Below are positions 53,896 to 63,160 of a stretch of 64,000 bases of DNA, one piece after another. The notes beneath the pieces were generated by a model, which was not told the origin of the DNA, ran no database searches, and saw only the letters and a list, made by a program, of their open reading frames with translations. The position numbers were made by a program, and so were the translations under genes. Position 1 is the stretch's first letter, and each line of letters begins with the position of its first letter. The DNA lies in NCBI RefSeq assembly GCF_019075875.1, contig NZ_JAHOOZ010000001.1:2232001-2296000 (forward strand). The letters run 5' to 3'. The stretch is from Novosphingobium sp. G106 (GTDB lineage: Bacteria; Pseudomonadota; Alphaproteobacteria; Sphingomonadales; Sphingomonadaceae).

Positions 53896-56800
53896 GTCGG
53901 CTGGACCAGAGCTGCGCCGTCATGACCGTTGCGCGCCTTGTGCCGGCGCTTCAGGCCCTCGAAGGCCAGGAAGATCACCGGCGTGGTGAACAGCGTCAGC
54001 GCCTGGCTCAGCACCAGGCCGCCGGCGATGGCAATACCCAGCGGCTGGCGCAGCTCATACCCCATGCCCCCGCCGAAGATCAGCGGCAGCGCGGCGAACA
54101 GGGCCGCGAAAGTGGTCATCATGATCGGGCGGAAACGCAGCAGCGCGGCCTGGCGAATCGCGGCGTAAGCATCCATCCCGTCCTCGCGCATCGCCTGCAG
54201 CGCGAAGTCGATCATCATGATCGCGTTCTTCTTGACGATGCCGATCAGCAGCACGATGCCGATGATCCCGATCACGCCCAGCCCATAGCCGGTGAGCCCC
54301 AGTGCCAGCAGCGCGCCGACACCGGCCGATGGCAGCGTCGAAAGGATCGTGATCGGATGGACGAAGCTTTCATAGAGCACGCCCAGCACGATGTAGACGA
54401 CCACGATCGCGGCAAGGACCAGCCAGAACTCGTTGGCGAGCGAGGCCTGGAACGCGCCAGCAGAGCCCGAGAAGTTGGTCGTCACGGCGGCGGGAATGCC
54501 GAGGCCCTGCTCGACCTGCTTGATCACGTCCACCGCCCCGCCGAGCGAGGTGCCCGCAGCCAGGTTGAAGCCGATCGTCGCCGAGGGGAACTGCGCCTCG
54601 CGCGCGATCACGAGCGGGGCGAGGCCCTGCCGGATCGTCGCCACGGCGCCGAGCGGGATCGCGCTGCCGTTGGCGACGGGGATGTAGAGGCCGGCGAGGC
54701 CCTGCGGCCCCGACAGCATGTCGGGCGTGGCTTCCAGGATTACGCGGTTCTGGCTCGACTGGGTATAGATCGTCGAGACGATCCGCTGGCCAAAAGCGTC
54801 GTAGAGCGCATTGTCGATCGCCAGCGCCGACAGGCCCAGCCGGGCAGCGGCATCGCGGTTGATGTCCACGGTCACGGCCGCGCCCTGCCCCAGTACGTTG
54901 GCGGTGACGTCGGTCAGCTCGGGGCGCCGGGCCAGCGCCGTGGCCAGCTTCTGCCCCCATTCGTCGACCTGAGCCTGATCGGCGCCTTGGAGCGCGAAGC
55001 GATAGGCAGTGACGCCCGCTTCGGTATCGATCGTCAGGTCCTGCACGGGCTGGAAGAACAGCGTCATCCCGGGAAAGTTGGCCGTCCTGTCCCGCAGCCG
55101 CTTCAGCACGGTCGGCAATCCGGACCGATCTCCCACGGGCTTGAGGTTGACCGTCAGCCGCCCCTGGTTGAGCGCGGGATTCTGCCCGTCGACACCGATG
55201 CTCGACGATACGCTGGCGACCGCGGGGTCCTGCAGGATCGCGTCAGCCACCTGCTGCTGCCGCATCGCCATGGCGGCGAAGCCGGTTTCCTGCGGGGCCA
55301 GCGTCGCAACGGTGATCTGCCCCGTATCCTCCTCGGGAAACAGGTTCTTCGATATGCCGAAGAACAGGACGCCGGTGATCACCAGGGTTGCCGCGAAGAT
55401 ACCCAGGACCAGCCGCTGGCGCTCCAGCACCCAGTCCAGCCGGCCCTCATAGTACCGGGACAGGGCATCGAAGCCCTGCATCGCCCGCGCCGCCAGTGGC
55501 GACGGCCGGTGCTCGCCCTCGGGCTTCAGCCAGCGCGCAGCCAGCATCGGCACCAGCGTCAGCGCGACGACCGCGGACAGCACGATCGTCGCAGCCAGGG
55601 TGACGGCGAACTCGCGAAACAGCCGACCCACGACGTCGCCCATGAACAGCAGCGGGATCAGCACCGCGATCAGGCTGACCGTCAGGCTGACGATGGTGAA
55701 GCCGATCTCGCGCGATCCCTTCAGCGCCGCCGCGAAAGGCGCCATGCCCTCCTCGACATGGCGCGAAATGTTCTCGAGCACGACGATCGCATCGTCGACG
55801 ACGAAACCCGAGGCGATCGTCAATGCCATCAAGGTCAGGTTGTTGACCGAAAAGCCCATCGCCCACATCGCCCCGAACGCGCCAACCAGCGACAAGGGCA
55901 CGGCGATCGAGGCGATGACGGTTGCGCGCAGCGATCCCAGGAACAGGAAGATAACCGCCGTCACCAGCGCGATGGCCAGGAACAGTTCGAAACGTACGTC
56001 GGACACCGATGCGCGGATGCCCTCGGTGCGGTCGGTCAGCAGCGTCGCATGGACGTCGGCCGGCAACTGCGCCTCTAGCCCCGGCAGCGCATCCTTGATC
56101 GCATCGACGGTGCCGATCACGTTGGCGCCCGGCTGGCGCTGCACGTCTATGATGACGGCAGGCTCGCGATTCATCCACGAGGCGAGACGCGTGTTCTCGG
56201 TCGAATCTACCACGGTGGCGACGTCCGACAGGCGCACCGGCGCACCGTTCTGATAGGCGAGCACCAGCGACTTGTAGTCGGCGGCGCTGGCGAGCTGGTC
56301 ATTGGCGTCGATCGTCCAGCTCTTGGTCGGGCCATCGAAACTTCCCTTGGCCGCGTTGGCATTGGCATTTCCGATCGCGGTACGGATGGATTCCAGCGAA
56401 AGCCCATGCGCCGACAGCGCCGCCACGTTCGCCTGGATCCGCACCGCGGGCCGCTGCCCGCCTGAGATGGAGACGAGGCCGACGCCGGAGACCTGGCCGA
56501 TCTTATTGGCGAACTGCCGCTCGACGATCGCCTCGACCTCGCCCAGCGGCCGGGTCTTGGACGTGACGCCTAGCGACAGAACCGGCGCGTCTGCCGGGTT
56601 CACCTTGGCATATACCGGCGGCGCAGGCAGATCGGACGGCAGCAAGGTATCGGCCGCGTTGATCGCCGCCTGCACTTCCTGCTCGGCCACGTCGAGCGAC
56701 AGGTCGAGCCGGAACTGCAGCGTGATCACCGAGGCCCCGGCCGAACTCGCCGAGGTCATCCGCGCCAGGCCCGGCATCTGCCCGAACTGACGTTCGAGCG

Positions 56801-57044
56801 GTGCCGTGACGGTCAAGGCCATGACGTCGGGACTGGCGCCGGGATAGAGCGTGCGGACCTGGATCGTCGGATAGTCGACCTCGGGCAGCGCCGAGAGCGG
56901 CAGCGTGCGATAGGCGATCAGGCCCGCCAGCAGCAGCGCCAGCATGATCAGCGTCGTCGCCACCGGCCGCAGGATGAAGGGGCGCGAAGGGCCGCCGTCG
57001 ACCCGATCTTCGGGTATCGCCGCGCTATCCATGGCCGCGCTCAA
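53892..57044 (-). CDS. mdtB: RND efflux permease, MdtB/MuxB type
   Basis: This 1050-residue RND transporter begins FILRPVATTLIMLALLLAGL. It has paired periplasmic loops, the VDDAIVVLENISRHVEEG segment in the fourth membrane helix and IGIVKKNAIMMIDFALQ in the second half. Two different permease genes in tandem is the hallmark of the MdtABC/MuxABC subfamily. It overlaps the adaptor gene stop by 4 bases and the next permease by 4, so subunit amounts are coordinated. Confidence 0.94.
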   Translation of the reverse strand: MSAAMDSAAIPEDRVDGGPSRPFILRPVATTLIMLALLLAGLIAYRTLPLSALPEVDYPTIQVRTLYPGASPDVMALTVTAPLERQFGQMPGLARMTSASSAGASVITLQFRLDLSLDVAEQEVQAAINAADTLLPSDLPAPPVYAKVNPADAPVLSLGVTSKTRPLGEVEAIVERQFANKIGQVSGVGLVSISGGQRPAVRIQANVAALSAHGLSLESIRTAIGNANANAAKGSFDGPTKSWTIDANDQLASAADYKSLVLAYQNGAPVRLSDVATVVDSTENTRLASWMNREPAVIIDVQRQPGANVIGTVDAIKDALPGLEAQLPADVHATLLTDRTEGIRASVSDVRFELFLAIALVTAVIFLFLGSLRATVIASIAVPLSLVGAFGAMWAMGFSVNNLTLMALTIASGFVVDDAIVVLENISRHVEEGMAPFAAALKGSREIGFTIVSLTVSLIAVLIPLLFMGDVVGRLFREFAVTLAATIVLSAVVALTLVPMLAARWLKPEGEHRPSPLAARAMQGFDALSRYYEGRLDWVLERQRLVLGIFAATLVITGVLFFGISKNLFPEEDTGQITVATLAPQETGFAAMAMRQQQVADAILQDPAVASVSSSIGVDGQNPALNQGRLTVNLKPVGDRSGLPTVLKRLRDRTANFPGMTLFFQPVQDLTIDTEAGVTAYRFALQGADQAQVDEWGQKLATALARRPELTDVTANVLGQGAAVTVDINRDAAARLGLSALAIDNALYDAFGQRIVSTIYTQSSQNRVILEATPDMLSGPQGLAGLYIPVANGSAIPLGAVATIRQGLAPLVIAREAQFPSATIGFNLAAGTSLGGAVDVIKQVEQGLGIPAAVTTNFSGSAGAFQASLANEFWLVLAAIVVVYIVLGVLYESFVHPITILSTLPSAGVGALLALGLTGYGLGVIGIIGIVLLIGIVKKNAIMMIDFALQAMREDGMDAYAAIRQAALLRFRPIMMTTFAALFAALPLIFGGGMGYELRQPLGIAIAGGLVLSQALTLFTTPVIFLAFEGLKRRHKARNGHDGAALVQPT

Positions 57045-58342
57045 CCGCCACTCTGCGACTTGTGGCGGTGGCCATGCTTGCCGCCGCCTCCGCCGCCTGC
57101 TCCCTTTCCTCCTGCGCTCTTGTCGCCGGGCAACCGGACGCTGGAGCCATCCTCCAGCCCGTCGGCGCCGGCACTGATCACCGTCTCGTCACCTTTGAGG
57201 CCGGCGAGTATCGCCACCTGCTGGCCCAGCATCGGCCCGATCTTCACGACGACCAGCTTCACGGTCTTGTCGGGCTGCAGCACGAAGACGAAATCCCCGG
57301 GCTGGCCATGACGCACGGCGCTGACCGGCACGACCATCGCATGATGCAGCGTGCCGGTCAGCATCGCGACATTGACGAACTGGTTGGGAATGAGCTTGCC
57401 GCCGGGATTGGCGAAGCGCGCCTTCGCCTTGATCGTGCCGGTGGTGGTGTCGACGACGTTGTCGAAGGTGAGCAACGTGCCTTGTGCCAGCACCGGCGCG
57501 CCCGACTGGTCGATCGCGGTGACGGGCAGTCCGCCCCCACCCGCGCCCAGCCGGGCCTGGATTGCCGAGATCTGCGCCTGAGGCACCGAAAACTCCACGT
57601 CGATCGGATCAAGCTGGGTCACGGTCGCGATGCCGTTTGTATCGGCGGGCGTGACATAGTTGCCGATGTCGGTCTGGCGCAGGCCGATCCGCCCGCTCAC
57701 CGGGCTGATCACAGAGGCATAGGTCAGGTTGAGGCGAGCGGTGCCGAGCGCCGCGCGGTCCGCGCCGACCGTACCTTCGAGCTGCTTGACCAGCGCCGCC
57801 TGGCTATCGACCTGCTGGCGTGCGATCGAATCCTGCGACTGCAAGGTCCGATACCGCGTGAGGTCCACTCGCGCCGAGTTGAGCTGCGCGGCATCGCGCG
57901 CGAGGTTGGCATCGGCTTGGGCGCTGGCGAGCGCGAAAGGCCGCGGATCGATCAGTGCCAGCCGCTGGCCCTTGGCGACCGTCTGGCCTTCCTTGAAGTC
58001 GATCTCCATCAGCCGGCCCGACTGTTGCGACCGCACGGAAGCGGTGACGAGCGGCGTCACCGTACCGAGCGCGCTCACGGTTTCGGGGACATCGGCATAG
58101 GTAACCTTGGCGATCGCGACGGGTGCGGGAAGCCGCCGGTTGCGATCGCCTTTGCTTCCGATCCCCACGACAAAATGGGCAATCGCAGCGGCTGCGAGCA
58201 ATCCGATGATGATGATACCGATCCAGAACCACGGCTTACGCGCGGTTTCCGGCCTGTCGCCGGTGTCTGCAGTCTGATTCAACGGCGCGATCCTGCGCTG
58301 GCCCTGCAAATCCACAAACCACCGAGCGCAGCAATCGTTCAA
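57041..58342 (-). CDS. mdtA: RND efflux periplasmic adaptor (membrane fusion protein)
   Basis: This 433-residue adaptor has one N-terminal membrane anchor (about 37-62), a lipoyl/biotinyl half-motif (VRSQQSGRLMEIDFKEGQTVAKGQRLALIDPRPF region), a helical hairpin, a beta-barrel domain and a membrane-proximal domain. The last 25 residues are Gly/Lys/His-rich (GGKGAGGGGGGKHGHRHK), a tail not typical of MdtA and possibly metal-binding. The start is uncertain: TTG 58342 gives the longest form, and a TTG at 58282 following AGGA would remove 20 residues. First gene of the operon. Confidence 0.92.
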   Translation of the reverse strand: MNDCCARWFVDLQGQRRIAPLNQTADTGDRPETARKPWFWIGIIIIGLLAAAAIAHFVVGIGSKGDRNRRLPAPVAIAKVTYADVPETVSALGTVTPLVTASVRSQQSGRLMEIDFKEGQTVAKGQRLALIDPRPFALASAQADANLARDAAQLNSARVDLTRYRTLQSQDSIARQQVDSQAALVKQLEGTVGADRAALGTARLNLTYASVISPVSGRIGLRQTDIGNYVTPADTNGIATVTQLDPIDVEFSVPQAQISAIQARLGAGGGGLPVTAIDQSGAPVLAQGTLLTFDNVVDTTTGTIKAKARFANPGGKLIPNQFVNVAMLTGTLHHAMVVPVSAVRHGQPGDFVFVLQPDKTVKLVVVKIGPMLGQQVAILAGLKGDETVISAGADGLEDGSSVRLPGDKSAGGKGAGGGGGGKHGHRHKSQSGG

Positions 58343-58515
58343 GCATCAAAGTGTATTAGAGTGTATGATGCGTGGCCGCGCCGCAGGGGGCCGGAAGGCC
58401 CGGACTGCGAACGGGTGCAGTTGTGAGGTATCGCAACCAACGACAGCTTTGGACTAGCGGCGGTTGGCTAGCGAATGCCTGCTGCGTCGATACGTCTGGC
58501 CACACCATTCGCAGC

Positions 58516-61500
58516 TCAAGCCGGTTGTTCTGTCGACCTCCCGGTGCGTTCGAGCTTGCCCCAGCCGACACGTGGCCCCCTGAGTGCGGCTGCCACCGCT
58601 CGAACCACAACCCAGTACATGAGCTGGCGATAGACGAAACGCTGGGCCACCAGCAGATGGGCCGGATAGCGACGCTCCCGTTTCTCCAGACGGTAGGCGA
58701 TCCAGCCGCACAGGATGTCGATCGCGGTGAAGACGAGCCAGTAGGTTCCCATGTGCAGCACGTCGGACTGCGTCTGAGCCCAGCCGTGCTGGTGCACTCG
58801 TACGAACGTGTCGACGATACTTATCGCCAGGGCCAGGTCGATGATCGGCGAAATCAGTGCGAAACCGATCTGGAATATCCAGGCCTGCGGAATGCCGATT
58901 CTCGCCAGGCCTTTCGGCTCTCCCGTCTTCACGATGGCGCGATGCTTCCAAAGGCACTGCAGCGTACCATAGGCCCAGCGGAAACGCTGCTTGACGAGCG
59001 CCCGGAAGCTTTCGGGCGATTCCGTCCAGGCAACGGCGTCGGCGTCGTAATCGACGCGCCAGCCCTGACGCTGGATCGCTATGGTCAGATCCTGATCCTC
59101 GGCGAGCGTGTCGGTCGGATAGCCGCCGACCGAATCCAGCGCGGATCGCCGCCAGGCCCCGACGGCACCCGGCACCACGGTGATCGCGTCGAACAGCATC
59201 AGAGCCCGCCGCTCGAGGTTCTGCGCGGTGACGTATTCCACGGCCTGCCACTTGGTCACGAGGTTGACACGGTTGCCGACTTTCGCGTTGCCGGCGACGG
59301 CGCCCACCTGCGGTTCGGTGAACCAGCGAGCCAATCGCGCAATGGTCTCCGGCTCGAACTGGGTATCGGCGTCGAGCGCGATCACGATATCGCTGCCCGC
59401 CAGTTTCAGCCCTTCGTTGAGCGCGCGCGCCTTTCCGCCATTTTCAAGCGTCAGCAAACGTACGCGCGGCTCTTGCGAAAAGGCCGCCTCGACCACCGCG
59501 GAAGTGCCGTCGGAGGACCCGTCGTCGATGACGATCACCTCGATCCGCACCTGCTCCGAAGCGAGCACCCTACGGATCGAATCCACGATGACCTTGGCTT
59601 CGTTGAATGCCGGAATGAGCACCGAGACGAAGCGTTCGGGATCGATCGGCGGAGGCACGCGCCGCTTCCCACTGGACGCCGAGCGCAGCGCCAGAGCCGC
59701 CATGAAAATCGCGCGAATGATACCGACGCTGATGGCGACGAAGAACAACCACTTCAAAAACCAGAGCAGGCCCGCGACCACCAGGAACACGCCGATGTCG
59801 AGCCTGACGGCGGCCAGGTCCGAGCCCTTGACCGGCGGCATGATGGCATCGCGTGGCACGCCGAGCAGTTTCGAGACGGGCACCAAAGTATATCCCCGTG
59901 CGCGCAGCCCATCGATGATCACCGGCAGCGCGGCCACCGTATGGCTGCGGTCACCGCCGCCATCGTGCAGCAGCACGATATGTTCGGACTGCTGCGGGTC
60001 GTCGCTTTCGACCCCGGCAATGACCTGGTCGACGATGGCCTGAGCCGGGGGGCGCTGCCAGTCGTTGGGATCGACGTGCAGGCCGACGTTCAGATAGCCC
60101 TCGTTCTGAGCGATCCATGCCGGAACGAGTTCACCGGGCGTGGTCGGCTCGGCATCGCCGAAATAGGGTGCTCGAAACAGACGCGTCGAGCGGCTGGTAT
60201 AGGCCTCGATCAACCGCTGCGTGGCGTCGAGCTCGAGTTCGATCCCGCGCTGCGAAACATTCGCCATGTTGGGATGGGTGTAGCTGTGGCTGCCGATCTC
60301 ACCGCCGCTGGCGATGATCCGGTTGAGCAGAGCCGGATGGCTGATCGCGTTCTCGCCGATGACGAAGAAGGTACCGGGCGCCTTCTTCTCTTCGAGAATG
60401 CTCAAGATCTTCGGCGTCCAGGTGGGATCGGGGCCATCGTCGAAAGTCAGGGCGATCAGCTTCGGGACGGCCCCGCCGCGCTGGACGACGAAGGGTGTCG
60501 GATAGTGCAGCCAATGCACGTCACGTACCAAGCCGCTCTTGTCGGTCGTGAAATGCCTGAGCCCGTCGGTCGGCGTGGCAGTGATCCGCAGGAGTTCGCC
60601 ATTGCCCTCGACGTCGACGTCGCCGATCGCCTTCACCTTGGTCATGTCCGGCAGCGCGCCCTTCTGAAACGCATCGAATGCCGGCCAGACCCCCGGGTCC
60701 TCGCTGCCGAGGCGCCACAGCGCCACCCCGCTGGCCCCGGCCGTGTCAATGGCGCGAAGCTGATTCCAGGCGGATGCGGCGTCCAGCAGCCATATCGTAT
60801 GGGCCGTGCCGTCGTCGTCCTCATACGAGAACCCCGAATTGCCGCTCGCCTGATCGAAGACCACCGTTGCCTCGCTATCGCTCGCGGCGAGCCAGGCTTC
60901 TTCGTCGGACAGGCTATCGGCGGCGGCGCCATGCCAATCGTAGGCATAGCTGCCGATCGCCACGATCGCCTTGTCCGGCGGAACAGCCTTGAGTGCAGCT
61001 TGCATGCGATCGACGAACCAACCCTGCGAGGCAATCGGGCCGGGCTGATCGACCGAGGAATGCTCGTCGTAGTTCATTAGGAAGACACGGTCTGCGCTGC
61101 GGGCGATCGCCGGCAGGTTCCAGCTCGGGTCGTCGACCGGCGCGGTCAGCGTAACCAGCCATTTGCGCGGCGCGAAACGCCTGCGGACTTCGCTCAGGAA
61201 CCTGACATAGTCCTGCTGTGCGCTCGCTGGCAGTTCCTCAAAGTCGAAGACGACGCCCGTACCTCCGAGTTGCGCGACCACGGCCTCGCTGCGCGCAGCA
61301 AGGGCGGCGCGTTTGGCCGGGTCGGCCAAAACCTGCGCCATGCCTTTGCCGTCCCAGGTATCGTCCTTGGCGTTCTGGATCATCGGCAGGATGCGCGGGC
61401 TGTGCCCACTGGCCGCGACGATCCGGGCGAAAGCGGGATCGGACTGGATGTCCACCTTGGTACCCGCTCCGGTGATGTTGACGAAGGCCGGCACGACCCA

Positions 61501-61854
61501 GTCCAGTTCGCCGACATGGCCGGCAAGCGAGGCGGCGCTCGCCGGATCCCAGGGCACGTAAAAGCCCACCACGATCTGATTGACCTGGCCAGCCGCCGCA
61601 CCGCCGAAGGGCAGCCATTTGCCGAGATCACGGCCGATCGCGTGCAATTGCTGCTTGAGAGGCAGAGCCTGGGCTCGCTCCTGGCCAAGCCTCGGCGATG
61701 GGGTTCGCGGCACCAGCAGAATTGTAGCTGCCAGTCCGGCAACTGCCGTGACGACCAGCAATAGCAGAAAGATGAAGCCCCGAACCGTCCAGCGGTTACG
61801 GCGACCGGTATCGTCAAAAAATACGGGTCTATCCATCGTGTCGGTTATCGACAT
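58516..61854 (-). CDS. Membrane fusion protein: GH18-like, NodB deacetylase and GT2 domains
   Basis: This protein of 1112 residues begins with a membrane anchor at about 25-48. A GH18-like glycosidase domain (FDFEE at 203-207) follows, then a NodB polysaccharide deacetylase domain (TFDDGPDP, Asp 472-473; HSYTH, His 523/527; RAPYFG; LLHDGGGD). Further membrane segments (about 685-725) lead to a family 2 glycosyltransferase (DDGSSDGT, DAD at 828-830, AEDQD, QRFRW at 956-960) and terminal membrane helices. All key motifs are present, suggesting synthesis, deacetylation and trimming of one beta-linked amino-sugar polymer by one protein. ATG 61854 is preferred to a TTG at 61893. Confidence 0.9.
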   Translation of the reverse strand: MSITDTMDRPVFFDDTGRRNRWTVRGFIFLLLLVVTAVAGLAATILLVPRTPSPRLGQERAQALPLKQQLHAIGRDLGKWLPFGGAAAGQVNQIVVGFYVPWDPASAASLAGHVGELDWVVPAFVNITGAGTKVDIQSDPAFARIVAASGHSPRILPMIQNAKDDTWDGKGMAQVLADPAKRAALAARSEAVVAQLGGTGVVFDFEELPASAQQDYVRFLSEVRRRFAPRKWLVTLTAPVDDPSWNLPAIARSADRVFLMNYDEHSSVDQPGPIASQGWFVDRMQAALKAVPPDKAIVAIGSYAYDWHGAAADSLSDEEAWLAASDSEATVVFDQASGNSGFSYEDDDGTAHTIWLLDAASAWNQLRAIDTAGASGVALWRLGSEDPGVWPAFDAFQKGALPDMTKVKAIGDVDVEGNGELLRITATPTDGLRHFTTDKSGLVRDVHWLHYPTPFVVQRGGAVPKLIALTFDDGPDPTWTPKILSILEEKKAPGTFFVIGENAISHPALLNRIIASGGEIGSHSYTHPNMANVSQRGIELELDATQRLIEAYTSRSTRLFRAPYFGDAEPTTPGELVPAWIAQNEGYLNVGLHVDPNDWQRPPAQAIVDQVIAGVESDDPQQSEHIVLLHDGGGDRSHTVAALPVIIDGLRARGYTLVPVSKLLGVPRDAIMPPVKGSDLAAVRLDIGVFLVVAGLLWFLKWLFFVAISVGIIRAIFMAALALRSASSGKRRVPPPIDPERFVSVLIPAFNEAKVIVDSIRRVLASEQVRIEVIVIDDGSSDGTSAVVEAAFSQEPRVRLLTLENGGKARALNEGLKLAGSDIVIALDADTQFEPETIARLARWFTEPQVGAVAGNAKVGNRVNLVTKWQAVEYVTAQNLERRALMLFDAITVVPGAVGAWRRSALDSVGGYPTDTLAEDQDLTIAIQRQGWRVDYDADAVAWTESPESFRALVKQRFRWAYGTLQCLWKHRAIVKTGEPKGLARIGIPQAWIFQIGFALISPIIDLALAISIVDTFVRVHQHGWAQTQSDVLHMGTYWLVFTAIDILCGWIAYRLEKRERRYPAHLLVAQRFVYRQLMYWVVVRAVAAALRGPRVGWGKLERTGRSTEQPA

Positions 61855-61981
61855 TTTCTCGCTGGCGTCGAGGATGAATGCCCGTCCGCCCAATCAATTT
61901 GCTGGCTGCCCTCCCTGTGACGCAGGCCCTCTTTGTTCAGATGAATGAACGGCCGGTCCGGCGCAGCAAGTCTGATGCTTT

Positions 61982-62005
61982 GAATGGCAGCTATGTCGGC
62001 GGCCA
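61982..62005 (+). repeat. Dispersed short repeat, copy near the fusion gene
   Basis: GAATGGCAGCTATGTCGGCG followed by GCCA fits the consensus GAAYGNCMGCTWTGTCGGCG at every defined position. It lies in the gap between the fusion gene start and the dienelactone-hydrolase-like gene; no gene is seen in 61855-62118. Confidence 0.55.
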
Positions 62006-62118
62006 CAGTCGCACTCGGCGCTGGACACAAGATTGGACACTCGCGGTCCGATCTCGGCCGTTGTGGAGTCTGCTTATCGCCCCCGACACCAGACAGGCCA
62101 GCGCCAATGCTAAAAAGC

Positions 62119-62871
62119 CTAGAAAGTTTCGCGAAATAGCTCGAGCACGGCCCGCCATGCGCGCGTCGTGTGCTTCGGATGAAAGCTGACACCCGGTACA
62201 GTTAACATGGTGTGGTTGGTCCCTTCGGTGGCCGATCCATCCGGATTTCTCGGTCGCGCCCAGAACGCGTGCTCGGCGCCGCCATAAATATTTACGCGCC
62301 AATCGACCCCGGCCTTCTGGAGCACATGGCCAAAAGTCAGAACTTGCTGTGGGGTGCAAAGGGGGTCTTCCGAGCCGGTGCACATAAGAAGAGTGCCGGT
62401 TACGTCGGTCCAGTCTTCTGTTTTGGCTTCTGGGAAGGCGGGATGGATAACCGCGATGGCCCTGAACGCGATGCCGATCCTTGCAAGTTCGAGCACGATT
62501 TGACCACCAGCGCCATAGCCGAGAGCGGCAATGCGGTTTGGGTCAACACCGGGTTGAGCGAGCAGAACATCAAGCGCGGCGCGGCCGACAGCCTGCATCC
62601 GTTCGACATTAGCCAATAGGGGCATGACCCGGTCCAGCATCGCATCCGGCCGATTGAAGAACACTTCACCACCGTGATAATCCATTGCCAGCGTCAGATA
62701 TCCGTGCGCGGCGAGATCATCGGCCCGCTGCCTTTGGTATTCCTCGAGGCCAACCCCATCATGTCCTATCAGCACAGCCGGCCAAGGCCCAGGACTGTCC
62801 GGCTGCGCCAGATGGGCAATCATGTTCAGACCATCGACATCATAGGTGACTTCGCGCGTCGTAATCATCAT
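62119..62871 (-). CDS. Dienelactone hydrolase family protein lacking the nucleophile
   Basis: This 250-residue alpha/beta hydrolase-fold protein of the dienelactone hydrolase family has VLIGHDGVGLEEYQRQRADDLAAHGY at the start of the fold, the acid Asp in CTGSEDPLCTP and the catalytic His in GAEHAFW. The nucleophile elbow reads LGYGAGGQ, with Gly where the family has Cys (GYCxGG), a TGC-to-GGC type change. It is probably catalytically altered or inactive. ATG 62871 (or 62868) follows GAAGG; frame further upstream to 62964 is not supported. Confidence 0.88.
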   Translation of the reverse strand: MMITTREVTYDVDGLNMIAHLAQPDSPGPWPAVLIGHDGVGLEEYQRQRADDLAAHGYLTLAMDYHGGEVFFNRPDAMLDRVMPLLANVERMQAVGRAALDVLLAQPGVDPNRIAALGYGAGGQIVLELARIGIAFRAIAVIHPAFPEAKTEDWTDVTGTLLMCTGSEDPLCTPQQVLTFGHVLQKAGVDWRVNIYGGAEHAFWARPRNPDGSATEGTNHTMLTVPGVSFHPKHTTRAWRAVLELFRETF

Positions 62872-62970
62872 TGCACCTTCTATCGAGCGATAGGGCATCC
62901 CGCCTAGTGGCGAGGTGGTTCCACTTCCATCAATGCCGCCGCCGTCCCGCACTGGTTGGGCCAAGCCGTG

Positions 62971-63050
62971 TGCCGCAGCGGCAGGAGATCGAACCCGCCC
63001 CCTTACCGGGATCGCTGTAGCGATACGTCTACCAATTCCGTCACGCTGGC
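62971..63050 (-). pseudogene. Decayed tRNA-Leu-like sequence
   Basis: Read on the minus strand, GCCAGCG opens an acceptor-like stem. GGAATTGGTAGAC is the D-loop pattern of tRNA-Leu, closed by ACG/CGT. ATCGC and GCGAT pair around only TACA where a 7-base anticodon loop is needed, a variable-arm-like CCC...GGG follows, and GGTTCGATC marks the T-arm. The 3' acceptor strand has two extra bases. These defects argue against a working tRNA. It could be a remnant left by integration of an element at a leucine tRNA. Confidence 0.5.
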
Positions 63051-63118
63051 AGAGTCATTCACTTTCATCTCTTGTCCAACAGCAACGTCCGATTTTGGGG
63101 ATCGGCGAATGCAAGGGC

Positions 63119-63142
63119 GGACGTCCGCAATGTCGGCGGCAG
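63119..63142 (+). repeat. Dispersed short repeat, copy beside the tRNA-like remnant
   Basis: GGACGTCCGCAATGTCGGCG followed by GCAG matches the repeat consensus with few changes. A further diverged copy may lie at 63083-63110, giving two copies in tandem between the tRNA-like sequence and the next gene. Confidence 0.45.
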
Positions 63143-63160
63143 CTACAGGCCTTTAGGTTC

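Noticed and set aside
51418-53925. Long plus-strand frame opposite the RND permease gene
   Set aside because: It is an antisense shadow rich in Arg, Asp, Gln and His without any family motif; the minus strand has a complete permease.
58372-61080. Long plus-strand frame opposite the fusion glycosyltransferase
   Set aside because: Antisense shadow in high-GC DNA; no motif found, and all domain motifs lie on the minus strand.
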